Shown in pieces: positions 11,706 through 25,065 of a stretch of 64,000 bases of DNA. The notes below the pieces were generated by a model, which saw only the letters and a program-made list of their open reading frames with translations, had not been told where the DNA came from and made no database searches. A program made the translations under genes and the position numbers. The first letter of the stretch is position 1, and every line of letters begins with the position of its first letter. Source of the stretch: Phorcus lineatus (Eukaryota; Mollusca; Gastropoda; Trochida; Trochidae); contig OV121091.1 of assembly GCA_921293015.1 (NCBI GenBank), positions 39,788,839 to 39,852,838 on the forward strand, written 5' to 3'.

Positions 11706-14700
11706 CCCTCGCATCAACTCGTTTCATAACCCTGCTTATACAAGCATGACTGGCCCCTAAACCACATTGCCAGCCACGTGAGCGTGGTACGGTGTGGGAC
11801 AAAGAAGGTTGGTTCTGATCCCTGATTGGCTAGCTTGGTGGGAACGAGCTTTCCGTGTATTTCGGTTACTGTTGACTGGCGCTATCAGGGTATTATGCAG
11901 ACCGGTTATTGTACAGCTTTTCTTATCCCAATGCAGTGTGGCAACTGAAATGCAATATTTGTGATATTTTTAGTAACTAGTGAGTTTATGCCCCTCTCTG
12001 CACTCATAAATGTAATGATCAAACGCCGAAAAACAACAATTCCACCTTAAGTTATTTTAATCACTTTGTTACATATTTTAAAAATTATATTTTAATATTT
12101 TATGTATTTTTATGTCCATTATTATCTCATAGGCTGTTTTTAAACAAGTCTGATAATGCAATGTGATGTAAAACAACATGTGACACATCAATATAGTATA
12201 TTTCTTCTCTCTCTTCTTCTGTAATAAAAAACGAAGCAAATCAAAGTAAGACTAATAACTAGAAATTGAATGAAGGTGACTCCGAAATGAAACAATCACA
12301 GAAAGTCCCTTCTGTTGAATTTCTCCTTTTTAAAATTTTAGATTCGTTGGCAAATTATTATATCAGGAACCTAAATATTAGCCCAACTGCCCTGGTACAC
12401 CTGTACTATTTGAGCAAAACTTTCTATGGATATTCAGATTTGTTAACACTGATTCTGAAGCTTTATTTTGAGCATTCGCGTTTTGATGACAGAAGTTGTA
12501 AAAATATGTTGCATGCATCTACTGAACAATATAGACGTTATAGATCGACAACGCTTTTAAATAGATTTAGTGTAGTCAAACATGTGGTACATCTTTTGAA
12601 TAATCATCAAGAAACTTTATTATGTACAGAATTTTTATTCAGATACAGATTACATTATTTGAGAAGTCGATGTATACTTTCTGTGACATACAATGGGAAA
12701 ACGTGAAGTAAAGCCAGCCAACAAAATAACAATACTTCGAATGACGCCACTCATGCGTGTAACTTATAATTTTGTTCTCTTGTTAAAACAAAAAATAATT
12801 CAACGCAAAGAAATATTTTGCAATTCAGGTACTCTACCCAAAGACAAAGATTTTTTATGTTGTAGCAGAATTTTTTTTATAGGAGGTGAAAATTGTTTTT
12901 TAGTAATCGAACAAAATATTTACGTCGTAAGAAATTTGCTCAACTTAATTCACTCATAACGATGTTTTGCATCATTTCGTGAAGCTGTTGATGGGTGGTG
13001 TATTTTAGAAAGCAGATTTTGTATGTAGGTGCATTTCAATATGACATATCATAGCTTACTATTTACGCCACATGACAAAGTTTATGTGGCCAATTATGCT
13101 CAATTCAGTCGCATCGAACCTTTTATCTATGACATGATTGCCAATTATGCCAAATTCAGTAGCATTAAACCTCTTTCTGTTTTTGTCTCAACAAGAGCGA
13201 TGCATCTATGCCAAAGGTCTGAGTAAGTTACAATAATTAACATGTCTTTCTTCTTATTGACGTAAGTGACTTAATTGCAATTCGTGCAATAAAGAAGTTG
13301 ACTATCCATAAGAACTCGTTCTTCTTCATCAATCCAGCTTCTAAAATGCCCCTTAAGGAAGACTTAATTGCATCTTGTTGTTTCAGTCAGTGTTTTCTTC
13401 ATAGACAACGTACATGTAAAGAGGTATGTTAAAGATGACGTAGCGACGTTACTCTACACACCCTCAGCATTGTTAGCATTGTTAGCATTGTTAGTGCAAA
13501 ACCAAGTAAGTAATCACATTCTATAGGCAGAACTTCTGTTGATTAAAACCATACCAACCGGTAACATCAAAAATAAAACAGATATAACATAACAAATTCC
13601 TGAGCCTAGTTTCAACTAAGCCTAATGGTACTCATCCAATACGTTTTCTGCGAGATGCATAGTTAGATAGTTAGTATCAGAGCAGCGGACCTGCTATGAG
13701 TACTGTGAACCACATGTTACCAGCAGAGAGTACTAGAGAGCTAGTGATGACAGGCATTTTGACCGTTTCTCTAATCATTTTAACACGGTCATGAATCAAG
13801 ATTTGACATTTGATTCAAATACATATGTGAGGGCAAATATCAAATAAAGACAATCACTCAAAAAGTGTTTATTCTTACTTCTTCAAACGAGCAATTAACT
13901 TGAATGATGAACTCTTTTATAAACAAAAATGACCTACATAAGCCTATGATTGCATGTCTGATGACAATTCATTGCATATTGTAAACTTTTTATTTCTAAG
14001 TCTTTCACATCAAATGACAAACCAATAAAACTGATGAGCTACAGAACAAATCGCTCACTTTTGTACGTTCACATTAACCAATTTATGACCGCCATTCTGT
14101 GCCGGATAGGCCTTGCCTGACTGTCTTGTATGTAAACACTGAGGTTACCAGAGGACATACAATGTAATGTGGCCTTTTGTTAACATACCTATATGGTATA
14201 GAGAAGTAAACACATGGTCCAACATGTGCCCAAGTGACGTGCAATAAACACCTTTCGTTTATTATATAAAATACATAATAGGAGTGGGTGTGTAGAAAGT
14301 ATTAAAACATTTTTTTTAACCATTGGTCCTTTGTATCTGTTTGCAGTTAACAACGACGCGCATTAACGTGTATTAATGAGGATATTTTCTTAAAATATAT
14401 CAAGAAAATCACGATTTTTCATTAGGACGTTTATAGCACGAACACAAGCGGGTACACATACACCCAGCTTAATGGCTTGACGCTAAATGTCATTTGTTGG
14501 GTACGGTATATCTAATTGTAATAGCTTATCATTTGCGCCATAATATCTTTAAATAATTCATTATAAGTTGTGGCCATGTGAAAGTCATTATAATCAATGA
14601 CAGCTATGTAATCTGATCATTTCCACTGTAAGCAAAACATCAGCATTAGAGTTTTACATACAAGGCATTTTTTTTATTCTCTTATCTCTCAGATGCAATA

Positions 14701-16180
14701 TATTTTATTTTTACTCACAAAACGCATCTACTTATACAAGTACATAGCTATTGTATATCGACATCTTTATGCCGTTCTTGAGTACGTGGTATTGTGTAAA
14801 TGTCCACAATATGTGTAGCGTACTAGTAATTTGAAAATAAATACATAAATCAATAAACATTAAAACTGTTCAACTTCTTTTTGTCTTTATGATTTGTCTC
14901 CTTCCAGACGCTTACAATCAGGGCTCACCATCGACAAAGTTTCTAAATGTAAAAGGTAGTCATGAGGTGCACTTCAATGAGACAATGTCTCAGCAATTCT
15001 GCACTTTCGTTTATAATTTAAGTGAAACAATACATCCATAATGTATAACCTGAAATGCAAGGGAAAGATCCCATTATCACTTCTTGAAAATACATTAGGC
15101 CAATCCCCCTTTAATAACCTGTCTAAGCTCTCGGTTGACTGAATAGGGTGAACATATACTGGGGCATTGACTCCTATACGTATAACCAAACACGTGGCTC
15201 GAATCGTGACATCGAGTAACGTGTTACTCTCTCCTCGCGTTACTGGGGTACCTCCATTAGGACACGGGTAGTTTATGTAACGTGTTTAGTGTACCAGTTG
15301 CAGAGAACATAAAAACCGTTGCGGAATAACAAGGCTAGGTCCAATAACAGCGGCATTGACAGCTTTATGTTCAATATTCTGTAGCTGTCGTCATATAACT
15401 GCGATAAATAAATCACAAGAGGCGCAATAGACATGCAACGAATATCTTTGGTAGCGAAAATATAAACATGTAAACATGTTGAACTAATTTCCATAATGAT
15501 AATGAGTTACGATTTGATTTTATTTACTATGTATTTCATCTACCAACAATACTATAACTCAAATTATACACTTTTACATTTATGCGAGTGCTATTTCTTT
15601 AAAACTTTGAGGGCGAAGTATCGGCTAAAATCATGAGAATGTCTATCAACGAGACAGTTGTTGGGCGTTTCTGAATGTAAGCTTCATGCCCAATGCCTCT
15701 TTAACTTGAAACTATAAAGTGAGTTTTAAAAAGGGCGAGAGCGTACCCGTATTTTTTTCATTTGTAAAGTGATTTTACAATGATCACTTACTACACATAA
15801 GTATAAAACTTTCTTCAAATAAAACTAAGTGAAGGGAGCTATATTTTCTATTATGGCCTCAAACAACAGGTTAGAAAGAAACCTTCTGGACTCAGTCCTT
15901 GTTTCTATTTTCACTTCATTTAAGCCGATATACGTTCGATCAAATCTACAAAGGATTTTTGAAGGATTTTCACGTTTTCTTCAATTACCATTTCTCAGGG
16001 GCTCCTTCCAAACTCTTTTGCAAAATATATTCACATAAGTTTATCAGAGACTAAGAGACAGTCTATACCCTTAACTTTACCTGTATTGACCCCTGACCAC
16101 GAATGGCTCTAAAATTATTACAAACTTTTGTAATCAAAGGGACTATCATCCAGCATTGCAACGTTGAATTTCGATATTTG
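11706..16180. other. Spacer between TspO-like genes 2 and 3, left half
   Basis: No host gene recognised. A LINE 3' scrap lies at 12124-12221, listed separately. Reading frames at 12266-12706 (146 codons) and 12693-12959 (88 codons) are AT-rich and match nothing I know. A 51-bp tandem duplication with the shared block CCAATTATGC and AAATTCAGT occurs at 13089-13171. Three to four TTAGCATTG units lie at 13466-13494. Otherwise nothing is seen. Confidence 0.45.
12124..12221 (+). mobile_element. LINE 3' end with TTC/TC-rich tail
   Basis: Diverged copy of the 3' end seen at 17410-17531. It has TCTCATAGGCTG, then ACAACATGTGACACATCAATA, then a pyrimidine tail TTCTTCTCTCTC. It has no coding part and is 5'-truncated. 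Confidence 0.5.
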
Positions 16181-16499
16181 TGAAATTTCGTCAATTGTTT
16201 CACTTTTAATGATAATAAGTGTGTATTATTTCTTAAAAATGTGATTTTTTAAAAGGTCATGCGTGCCATTCATTACAACCCTCCCTGATTCTTGTTTCAA
16301 CTTGACCTCCCTTTTATTTTTAGTTCCTCACAATTGTGAATGGTATTTTATATTTATGGTATCTTTTTTGTAGATTATGGTAACTCATAAGTCACCTGGT
16401 CGTAGTTAGTTTTTATACAGTAAATGCAAAAATGTTCGTAATGTATTACAGCATGTGTCACTTTAAGAAGATATTTTTCTTTTTTCTACTTCATCTTCT

Positions 16500-17531
16500 T
16501 GCACGCTAAGTTTTATTGATGTGAACAAAATCAGTCAAGCGTTATTCGACGGACCGGGACTGTTATGTTTTATGAATTTAGCTGTACAAGGTGGAATGGC
16601 CTGGTTTTCACAACAATGTAAGCAAAATATTAACATTCTTCGTTTTTGGCGTCGCTTACATAAACCACCTGAAAGATATTTTGTAACTAGTATCAATAGA
16701 TGGTCATTAAAATTCAGAAAGTCATGGTATAATAATGTTTTTTCATTGATTAGTTCCTGGAATTTACCTGTTTATGATTGACCTAATATGTCTGATCTTG
16801 ACTTTTTAAATTGTAAATTATGGCTACAAAATTTAGATGATGAACTCTGGCACAATCTAATCTAGAACGATAATGGCCAGTGTAATGGAAACAAATTAAG
16901 AACCTACAGACTCTTTAAAATTGCCCCAACTGTTAAAAAATATATATCTACCCTAATGGACAGATCACAACGTAGCATTTTGAGTAAACTAAGGTGTGGA
17001 ACTTTACCCCTAGAAATTGAAATTGGAAGATTTTCAAACCCTAGGTGCCACTAAATCAAAGAATTTGTAAATTTTGTGACAGTAACGATATTGAAGACGA
17101 AGTCCATTTTTTGACCACCTGTAGTTTCTATTCTGATATAAGGTACGATTTTTGGAATAATATAATTAGTAGAGACCCTCTATTTGCCCAGCTTTCGCCA
17201 GTTGACCGATTTGTTTATTTAATGTTAAATGACAATGTATTTATATCTCTTTCTGCCATGTTAATCAAAATGTTTAATAGACGTAAACGGTCCAAAATTA
17301 ACATGTAGTTATCTCTTGTATTATAAAAAATTTTGCGACTGTGTCATCACACCATTTTAACAATGTATATGTTTTTATCTAATATTGTTTTAGATTATCA
17401 ATGATATCCGTGTCTCATAAGCCTTTTAAGGCTGGATGTTGTTTTTAGAATTGATTTTGCAAAATGTTCCAAATGTTTTATAACAACATGTGACACGTAA
17501 ATAAAATATATTCTTCTTCTTCTTCTTCTTC
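16500..17531 (+). mobile_element. 5'-truncated LINE: C-terminal ORF2 remnant, 3' UTR and (TTC)n tail
   Basis: Fragments in plus-strand frames resemble the C-terminal part of a LINE ORF2 protein. A segment with NILRFWRRLHKPPERYF lies at 16521-16781. A segment with KLRTYRLFK and LPLEIEIGRFSNPRC lies at about 16790-17050. A cysteine-histidine motif ICKFCDSNDIEDEVHFLTTC lies at 17045-17308. In-frame stops (for example TAG at about 16864 and TAA at about 17053) and a change of frame show that it is dead. The 3' UTR carries CATAAGCCTTTTAAGGCTGG, a small stem-loop, then GTGACACGTAAATAAAATA and about seven TTC units at 17511-17531. The 5' limit is uncertain. I cannot assign the clade. Confidence 0.75.
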
Positions 17532-17949
17532 CTCTGTTTTATATGCGACGGATTAGACCATAACCGCTAGCGAGCCCTAGGACAGGCAGCAGCTGTCGAT
17601 TAGGATTGGAAGTTGCTTGGTCACAGTCACCTTAGCGGCACTCTTCTTTAGGTTCAGTGATCCGTGTCAATAAACCAACGACGCCTAAGGTCAATCGTAC
17701 ATGTTTCCTAGCGTTTACCACATCGCTAAAACCTGTTCTGAAAGGATAAGCTTTAAAGTTCTGGTTTTTACATCCAAAAGGTTGTTTCTTTGTGTCAGAT
17801 GATTTTACTGGAAATATAATTTTTTGTTAAGTTAAAAAAATATTAAATACGGGCGATGTTTCTTAAAATGTAGATTTGATTTGATACCCTGATAACTATA
17901 TCCTGAATGTAAAATTATAGTTTCATTTGAATGTTTTGGTTAGTCGATG

Positions 17950-18130
17950 TTATTAAATGAATTTATTAAGAATTTGTTCCTAACTATCTTCATTCTTCTA
18001 TTCTTAATGTATATTGTTTTAATATGTATATATGTGTCTCATAAGCCATACTGACTGGACTTACAATTCTAAACACATTGTGATTATATAGAATGTATCT
18101 ACTTATGGAATTTGAAAACAGACACGTAAA
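17950..18130 (+). mobile_element. Probable diverged LINE 3' scrap
   Basis: GTGTCTCATAAGCC at about 18034 followed by GACTGG repeats the hairpin block of the LINE 3' ends at 17410 and 34455. GACACGTAAAC at about 18122 resembles their terminal block. It has no simple-repeat tail and is probably old or rearranged. Confidence 0.35.
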
Positions 18131-18724
18131 CATCTGGTACAATCGTATCGATATTGATTCCAAAGGTTCGTTAATAAAGGTTAAATTCCTGGATTTTATG
18201 TTTACCTGCTAAGGCACATCGACGAGTATGATTTTTCCAATGCTACAAATCATAATTACTGTTTTTAACTTTTACATACATAAATTATTAGTTTTGACCG
18301 ATTTCATCTGTTAATGAATATATATCCGAAACATTTATACTCTTAAAAATTGTTGGATTTCAAATTAACTCATTGAATTGATACATTTATATTTTAGCGA
18401 AGTAGGATACATCTAATTAATTGATATTTGACCAACGAATACCTTTTAAACAACCCAATGTGATGTGTGATAGTTCTGGATAAATGCAAATTGACCAATA
18501 AAACGGTTTTCTTTTTTTTCAGGAGAAACAAACATAAACCCGAATCGTTTTAAATATTTATTGTCATTACGTATGTACAAAGATGAGCACCCGTGATGTC
18601 TCATGTTGAATAATTTGAAAAGCCAACTATGGAAACTGTCCTTAGAAAAATCACGAACTCGATATGACAGTTGTAACCCCGAACGTCCTTACCACTGTTG
18701 CAACGTTGTGATGTTTGATTTATC

Positions 18725-18730
18725 TTTATT
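18725..18730 (-). terminator. Candidate polyadenylation signal of TspO-like gene 3
   Basis: AATAAA on the minus strand about 80 bp past the stop. A second hexamer at 18557-18562 would give a longer 3' UTR. Confidence 0.5.
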
Positions 18731-18807
18731 ATGATAAATTCGAATATGATAACATTGATGCATTATTGATCGATTATCTAGTATCATAAAAAGGAAAGGG
18801 TTCAGGT

Positions 18808-20140
18808 TTAAAGCCTCATGTTGTACGACTTGGTTGTTGTGGGTTGAATTTCATCTTCCCTCTTAGCGTCCCTAAAATGACGTACGAACAATAACACAAA
18901 CTTGACCAAGGCGGCAACACAAGCCATGGACAGCAAGACAGCAGTGAAGATAGAGTTTCTGTTAGTTTGGTCCCAGTTCTCCACGATGACTCCACTTAAG
19001 GCTGCAATGATCACGATATAAGGAGTGACAGTGTAGCGTGTGTGTTTCTCTAAAACAACCCAGTCCATGATGATAAACAATACAAATTCTGCTGCAAGAA
19101 TGCCCAGTGCAATGGTGGAAGACACACTCTGGTCATACTGGGGATATGGATCATAGGAAAGCGCAGTAGCCAGCTGGATGTTGGTAGCGATCGTGCACCA
19201 TGTTGCATAGACGGCCAGTCCGTTCTGAACTATTCCTCTGACCAACCAAACTTCTTTCTTACGACCCTGCTTCACAAGGGCATCATAATGTCCCGCTACA
19301 GCCCTGTGGGTGAGTCCTATACAAATGTAGGGTGTGATGAACATGAGAGCCAGGATGACGAAGGCCCACCATCTGAGTTGATATGCTGAGACAAAGGACC
19401 ACCCGATAGCGAGGGCCCAGTTCAAGATGGAGACGGCGTAGAAGGCCGGGGTGAGAAGAACGGGGTTGGTGTACAAGGGGCCTTCTTCTGTTCGTCTACA
19501 CATACAGGCTAGTCCATATATGATCCACACGAAGTGCCAGATGTAGATCGGTGCCCAGATGATGAACGTGTCCGCGCTTGGTGTGATCTCCAGGTACACG
19601 CGGTTCGTTCCCATCGACACTGACGTCGGGTACAGCTCTGAATTAAGACATTTATATATATATAGATAACTGAAGAGGATAACACTTCAAATGCGATTCG
19701 ATCGGATAAGTTCATTACAGAGAAGTTTTCCATTTTGATGCCAATTTAAAGACATTTATTCAAAATTTCATCAAGAAATAATAGTTAACGTGGGTTATTT
19801 TTAACAAACATCGTACATGTATTCTATAGATTCGTAGCAGTAATTTCGAATTCTACTTTCATTTTGTTCCATTCCAATCATCATTGAGCAACAACGGAGA
19901 AACTCAGACCGATTTGAGAAGTTTTATAAGTTTAACGTACATAACGTGCAACCCATCCATCATTTGCTCAGTTTGAATTTGCAGAACCATACCCTAACAA
20001 GAGAATAACATAAATGACTGACCAAAGCCGAAGAGCTTCTTTGTGTCCAGCATGTTGAACAGCCCGAGTATCTGGTTGATCAAAAAGAAGCAGATGTTCC
20101 CCACCGCCAGAGCGATCAGAACTCCCGAATGACCCGCCAT
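18808..20140 (-). CDS. TspO/MBR-related multi-pass membrane protein, paralog 3
   Basis: Coding exons 20140-20023 (118 nt, donor GTCAGT, phase 1) and 19637-18808 (acceptor ATTCAG) give 315 residues. The first exon reads MAGHSGVLIALAVGN and ends LFGF, closely parallel to paralog 2. The second exon shares the block YGLACMCRRTEEGP and most of the later membrane segments with paralog 2, so these two look like the closest pair. The usual core TFSIWGxIY is altered here to TFIIWAPIY, so the serine and the glycine are lost, while both tryptophans and the tyrosine remain. About eight hydrophobic segments are visible and the C-terminus is charged. A weak acceptor precedes the start codon, and a GTATGT donor near 20230 could end an untranslated first exon. 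Membrane location is well supported. The function is not known. Confidence 0.9.
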
Positions 20141-20259
20141 TGTCTTGTAAAGTAATATAAATATAAATATAAATATATAGGAATGAACAGCAACACAACA
20201 ACATTCAGTTGTCAAAAGTTTGGTAACATACCCTTCCCAATACACTTATCATCTCCCTG

Positions 20260-23200
20260 TATCTGCTATCACAGACTGCTACGGTTATACATGGCGTAAC
20301 AATTGTAGGCGAACTGATCAAGTTAAAACAGAGAGGTAATAGATTTGATCGTTTGTATATCTCACAGCTTCACATTAGTAAGTTTCACCAATAGTCAAAT
20401 TGTGAAGGTAATATGATTTTCACAGTATTTTGTAAAGGTTTTATACAAGAACAATGTCAATCATAAGACTTAAGAGCGTGCAGTAAGTCAAATTAAGCGT
20501 TCTCTCGTTAACATTACCATTATTCTCTCATAAAACGACAAAATAATTGTAGAATTTAACAATAAATGTATTCAGATCTGTTAATGAAATTCATAATCAA
20601 GATAACACATGATAGCACTCAGTGACACTTAAAAAAAAGAAAAAACTTATGTCAACGTGACATTAATTAAGGAAAGTTACGTCATACTTTGAATGAGGTA
20701 TGTGTAATGAATGGAAACGTCTTATTTTAGTATTTAGAGAAATTATTTTACCTTGAGTTGTCTTCGTTTTCCTAGTGCCAGCTCAGTTCCGATGTCCGTG
20801 GCTTTCCGTCACTTAAACACGCCACTAGTACATACACGTGCTTATGTAAGTAAACACGCCAATCGCGGATCCACATATAACTGTAAACACCTAGCACGTT
20901 GGCCTGAACGTGAGGAACTGGAGCGGAACAAGACGGGTGGAGCCTGTGTGGTATTTAGTGGAAATAACGAGTACACTGTAACCACTGAAGCTTGACCTAC
21001 TTAATTGGTACAAGTGTACCTACCGGAGAAGGTTACTAAATATAGTTTTGTCGTTATGTTAGTTGAAAAGATATTTGTTTAAGCTTCCGTTCGACATGTG
21101 TAATTACGTTACTTATAATTTACTCCATACATAAAACTTACATTTTCTAGTATGTGCAATTCATTCGGATTGACTTTTGTTAATTTCACTGTTAGCGAAG
21201 CATCTACGCCCAAGGCAAATCTTGTGTTTGGCTGAATAGCCTCTCATCCTTGTATATAATCCTTAATTGTGGCATTTACTTGATTACATCTTTCTTGTGA
21301 ACAAGAAATCACCTAACATGAACACTTTACTACAAACACACATTTGTGTTTATGTGGCTTTTACGTATGTGTTCTAATAATTCTTTGTTAAAATTTCATA
21401 TTGATTTGTGCATTTCATCAAAAAATAATCATGTGAATAAAAGGTAATGATTTTCTCTTTTGCGCAGGTGTAGGACCTCTTTTAGATTTTCGTTAAAAAC
21501 GAGTAATGTAATCTGCATTTTGGATAAATGTGCAAGATAAGTGAAATGATTTGAACCTAATTAACCTATTCTGTGGAATTCTATGGGAAGGCAACTATGT
21601 GTATAAATAGCAGTATGTTCAAATGTGTATATGTACATATACGTATCTATCTGGGGAACCAATATAAGATAAATGACTATTGTCCGTCAATCACCTGATA
21701 AGACCTAAGCATAAATTCCAAAACATTTGTCATTTTCCCATTTATATTATGTTTCTTTATTCCGTATTCTGGTTATCAATTCATTGTGTTCCCTTTCTCA
21801 AGGCATTATTTTGTCCATGTCCTTAATAAAGTTGTCAATTCTTCCTCTCCGGCTGTCTTTGATCGCATATATTTGTCTCCCCTTATCATGTAAACTCCTC
21901 GCCCTTTTCATTCACAAAATGCTCATGTCGTGTCATTTTTAATTCGCAAGTAGATATGTTAATAGTTATGTTAGCCCTAAATACTATAACACGGGTAAAT
22001 GAATGATGTAGCTCATACTCTTTAATGATTAATTAAATAAGGTTGACAAACACATACAGCAGACAACCAACAATGCAATTAGCATATGATGGTCTAAAAA
22101 ATATTGAATCGTTCATTATTTAAAGTGGAAAATAGCTTTAGGGAGCGATGTGTTTGGCACACTGACACAATACCACATACTCCCCTAAATATGCTCTCAT
22201 ATGTCCAATATCGGGGTTTAATTTGAACAGTCGAAAATGGAAACATAGATCCATGGACTCTCGGCTAATTAGGTATTGTATTATTTATTTTCACTAAATT
22301 TTAAAACTTCGTTAAACGTCAAAAGATGACACATTGACTATATGGTATCTATCATAGTTAAGACAGCTATCACTTAAACAATCTGCACTGGTGAAGGTGT
22401 GTTTAATCGCGGTAAGTCAGACCTTTGATTTCTAAGACCTCGATCTCTTTTGCCTCTATAACTGTTTGTACAATCTAACTAATTGAGGTGAGGTGGTTTC
22501 GGGTTTTACGCAGCTTTCAAGAGTATTTCACTTATATCACGGCGTCTAGTATCATTGCGAGGAAACCCACGAGCATCGGCTGTAACCAGCGAACCATTTT
22601 AATCAGTGCAGCATTGCACCCCAAAACCTCAAAACAAGACCAACGTTAGAAAAAAGATATCAGTTTTGACAAGTGTAGCTGCATTATTTTAAACATTAAA
22701 AATTAAAATATTAAAATGGAGATCTTTAACAAGTTATCGTTCTTATGAGACAATTGACACTTTATGACAAGGATGTAGTGACACCAGAGATAGTAGACAG
22801 GGACACCCGCCTTGCGTTCAGTAACACATTGTTCGCGGCGTGTATCCTCCTTTTAACATTGAGTGAACATCCAAGGAAATTCTGGGTTAGTGAACGCAGG
22901 TACAACGATCGCCTAGGTGCAGGGAACATCACCCCAAAAAAATGTCGAAAATGTGGAAAGTTCACAGGCGACGCACGACAAGCCATGCCATTTGGCCTTA
23001 CATGCCTGATGAGCTTATGTTGATAATTTCACTTGTCCCTCCAAACAACGAGCTATTGAAAACACTAAGAAGATTCGTCTACTTCAATTTGGCCAAACTC
23101 ATTCCGGTCTATCGGTCGCAGTGAGAATGTGACAGCCATTGTTATCGACGCACCAAGGTATAAAATGTCATGACGGATGTTTAGCTAAGCGTTTGTATTT

Positions 23201-23860
23201 ATATTTCCTTTAAAGTCACGGAAAAGAAGCTCTAAGTCGTTAATTGGCTCAGGTTACCACATGACATCAAGTTTTATCATTTTGTTGTCAATATAACCCC
23301 TTGCACATGTAATTTTTCTAGGACGACTAATGTGAAACGAGATCAGGTACCATATGAGCGAATATTCTTTATCTATTCTTTTTTCAAAAATACATTCCCT
23401 TATATTTTCATCATTGACTGACATTTGACGAACGTGTCTCTTATCGGCCATTAAATAACTATTGTTTTTCTATTGAAAGACCTATCTGGAAAGATCAACC
23501 TTTCCCTTTATAGGGTATCTGAAACCTTTTAACGTTGTTCCCATTGTCGACATATTTGTGTGCCCATAGTTTGATTAAGTTGTACAATTCTCTGACCTTT
23601 ATCTTTAGCTTTGCCTCAAACCTACCTTTGTTTGATTTTCATTTACGTCTTCCACTCCTCTTGATCGAAACAGAATGAAACCAATTCTCAAGCTCATTCC
23701 ATTACCAAACAGTAACATACTATATGTATTATTATGTATGTACATTTCGTTATCAAACGACCAAAAAATGAAAGTTTACTACATGGTATGCAAAACTGTA
23801 AAATGTCTTTAAGAGAAAATAAACTCAAAAGCATAACCTGTTATGTATGACAACTTTACA
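20260..23860. other. Spacer between TspO-like genes 3 and 4
   Basis: No gene or mobile element recognised. Two overlapping plus-strand frames at 22745-23023 and 22942-23124 contain a CRKCGK and a PYMPDELMLIISLVPP string that I cannot place. They lack clear splice or promoter context. The first kilobase should include the promoter of gene 3; a weak TATAAC-type element lies near 20286. Confidence 0.4.
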
Positions 23861-23868
23861 TATGTGCA

Positions 23869-23874
23869 TTTATT
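23869..23874 (-). terminator. Candidate polyadenylation signal of TspO-like gene 4
   Basis: AATAAA on the minus strand, about 117 bp beyond the stop of the fourth TspO-like gene. Confidence 0.5.
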
Positions 23875-23990
23875 CATCATGTTTAAGAAATTTGCCATTG
23901 AATAATTATGAACGATTTTGGTTAACCAAGAATCACCGAATAGAAACGAAGGCTGTACGTGAATAGACACCAAATAACAGTTCTTTTTCT

Positions 23991-25065
23991 TTATAGTCTG
24001 ATTCCTGATGGTTTTTCATCTATTGTTGGTAAAATGTTCGATTCCTTTTTTGAGTCTCTGTAGTGACGTACGAACAATAACACGAATTTCACAACAGCAG
24101 CCGCGCACACGAACCCCAACAAGACAGCAGTGATGATTGAGTTCCTCATCGAGGGGTTCCAGTTCTTGGCCATGCTGCCGCTGAGGGCCACTATGACGAC
24201 CAGATATGGAGTGACGGTGTAACGCGTGTGCTTCTCAATCACAAACCAGTCCATGATAACAAAAAGAAGCAACTCTCCACAGAGGATTCCTAAAGCAATA
24301 GTCGAGGCTAAATTCGGCTCAAATCGAGGGTATGGTTCGAATGCAAGCGCACTTGCTAGTTGGAGTTGGGTGGCGACCGTGCACCACGAAGCGTATACTG
24401 CAAGTCCATTCTGGACTAAGAGCCGCATCAGCCAAATCTCCTTCATACGATCCTGTTTCACATGAGTGTCATAATGGTCAGCTACTGCCTTGTGGGTCAG
24501 TCCTATGCATATGTACGTGGTACTGACCATACCAAATAGCATACCGAAAGCAAACCATCTGTATGCATATGTTGCTGCGTAGAACCAGGTCATGGAGAAC
24601 CCCCAGTTGAGGATGGAGAAGATGTAGAAGGTTGGGGTGAGGAGAGGGGGGTTGGTGTACACGGGGCCGTCGGGTGCTTTTCGACAGATACAGGCAAAAC
24701 CGTAGAACATCCACACCAGATGCCAGATGTAGATAGGGCCCCAGATACTAAATATTCCTGAGAGTGGACTTATTCCGTTGTCGCCCTCGTTGTCCGAAAA
24801 TGAGATTGGTAATAGGTCTGTAAATACAGAAAAGTTGTTTAACTGAACGGAAATTAGAAAAATCGCATTAGGTGAAGATACCAAAAATTCATGCAAATGA
24901 GAGAGGATGCTTAAAATTTCAACAGACAGTTCGCGGATGGAACTCACCAAAGCCGATGATGTCCTTGACGTCGACTCTGCTCATGAGAGAGAAGAGAAGG
25001 TTGACCAGATAAACCACGAACTGGATGACGATCAGCGCGATGAGGAGCGGCGAGTGAGACGCCAT
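23991..25065 (-). CDS. TspO/MBR-related multi-pass membrane protein, paralog 4
   Basis: Coding exons 25065-24948 (118 nt, donor GTGAGT, phase 1) and 24817-23991 (acceptor TTTACAG) give 314 residues. The intron is only about 130 bp, the shortest in the array. The first exon encodes MASHSPLLIALIVIQFVVY and ends DIIGF. The second holds the core GIFSIWGPIYIWHLVW, then the loop CRKAPDGPVYTNPP and the stretch SWCTVATQLQLA. About eight membrane segments are expected. Compared with paralogs 2 and 3 the RRTEEGP loop is changed and the linker before the core is acidic. The acceptor immediately upstream (exon edge 25088) shows an untranslated 5' exon. A strong donor CGCAG|GTATGT with the exon edge at 26579 is the best candidate for that exon, implying an intron of about 1.5 kb. 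Function unknown. Confidence 0.9.

Noticed and set aside
12266-12959. Two plus-strand frames (146 and 88 codons) after a LINE tail
   Set aside because: AT-rich, no recognisable motif, no promoter or splice context.
13466-13494. Repeated TTAGCATTG considered as a CRISPR-like array
   Set aside because: Units are directly adjacent without spacers, in a eukaryotic context; it is a short tandem repeat.
22745-23124. Overlapping plus frames with CRKCGK
   Set aside because: Only one pair of cysteines of a possible zinc site, no splice partners found.
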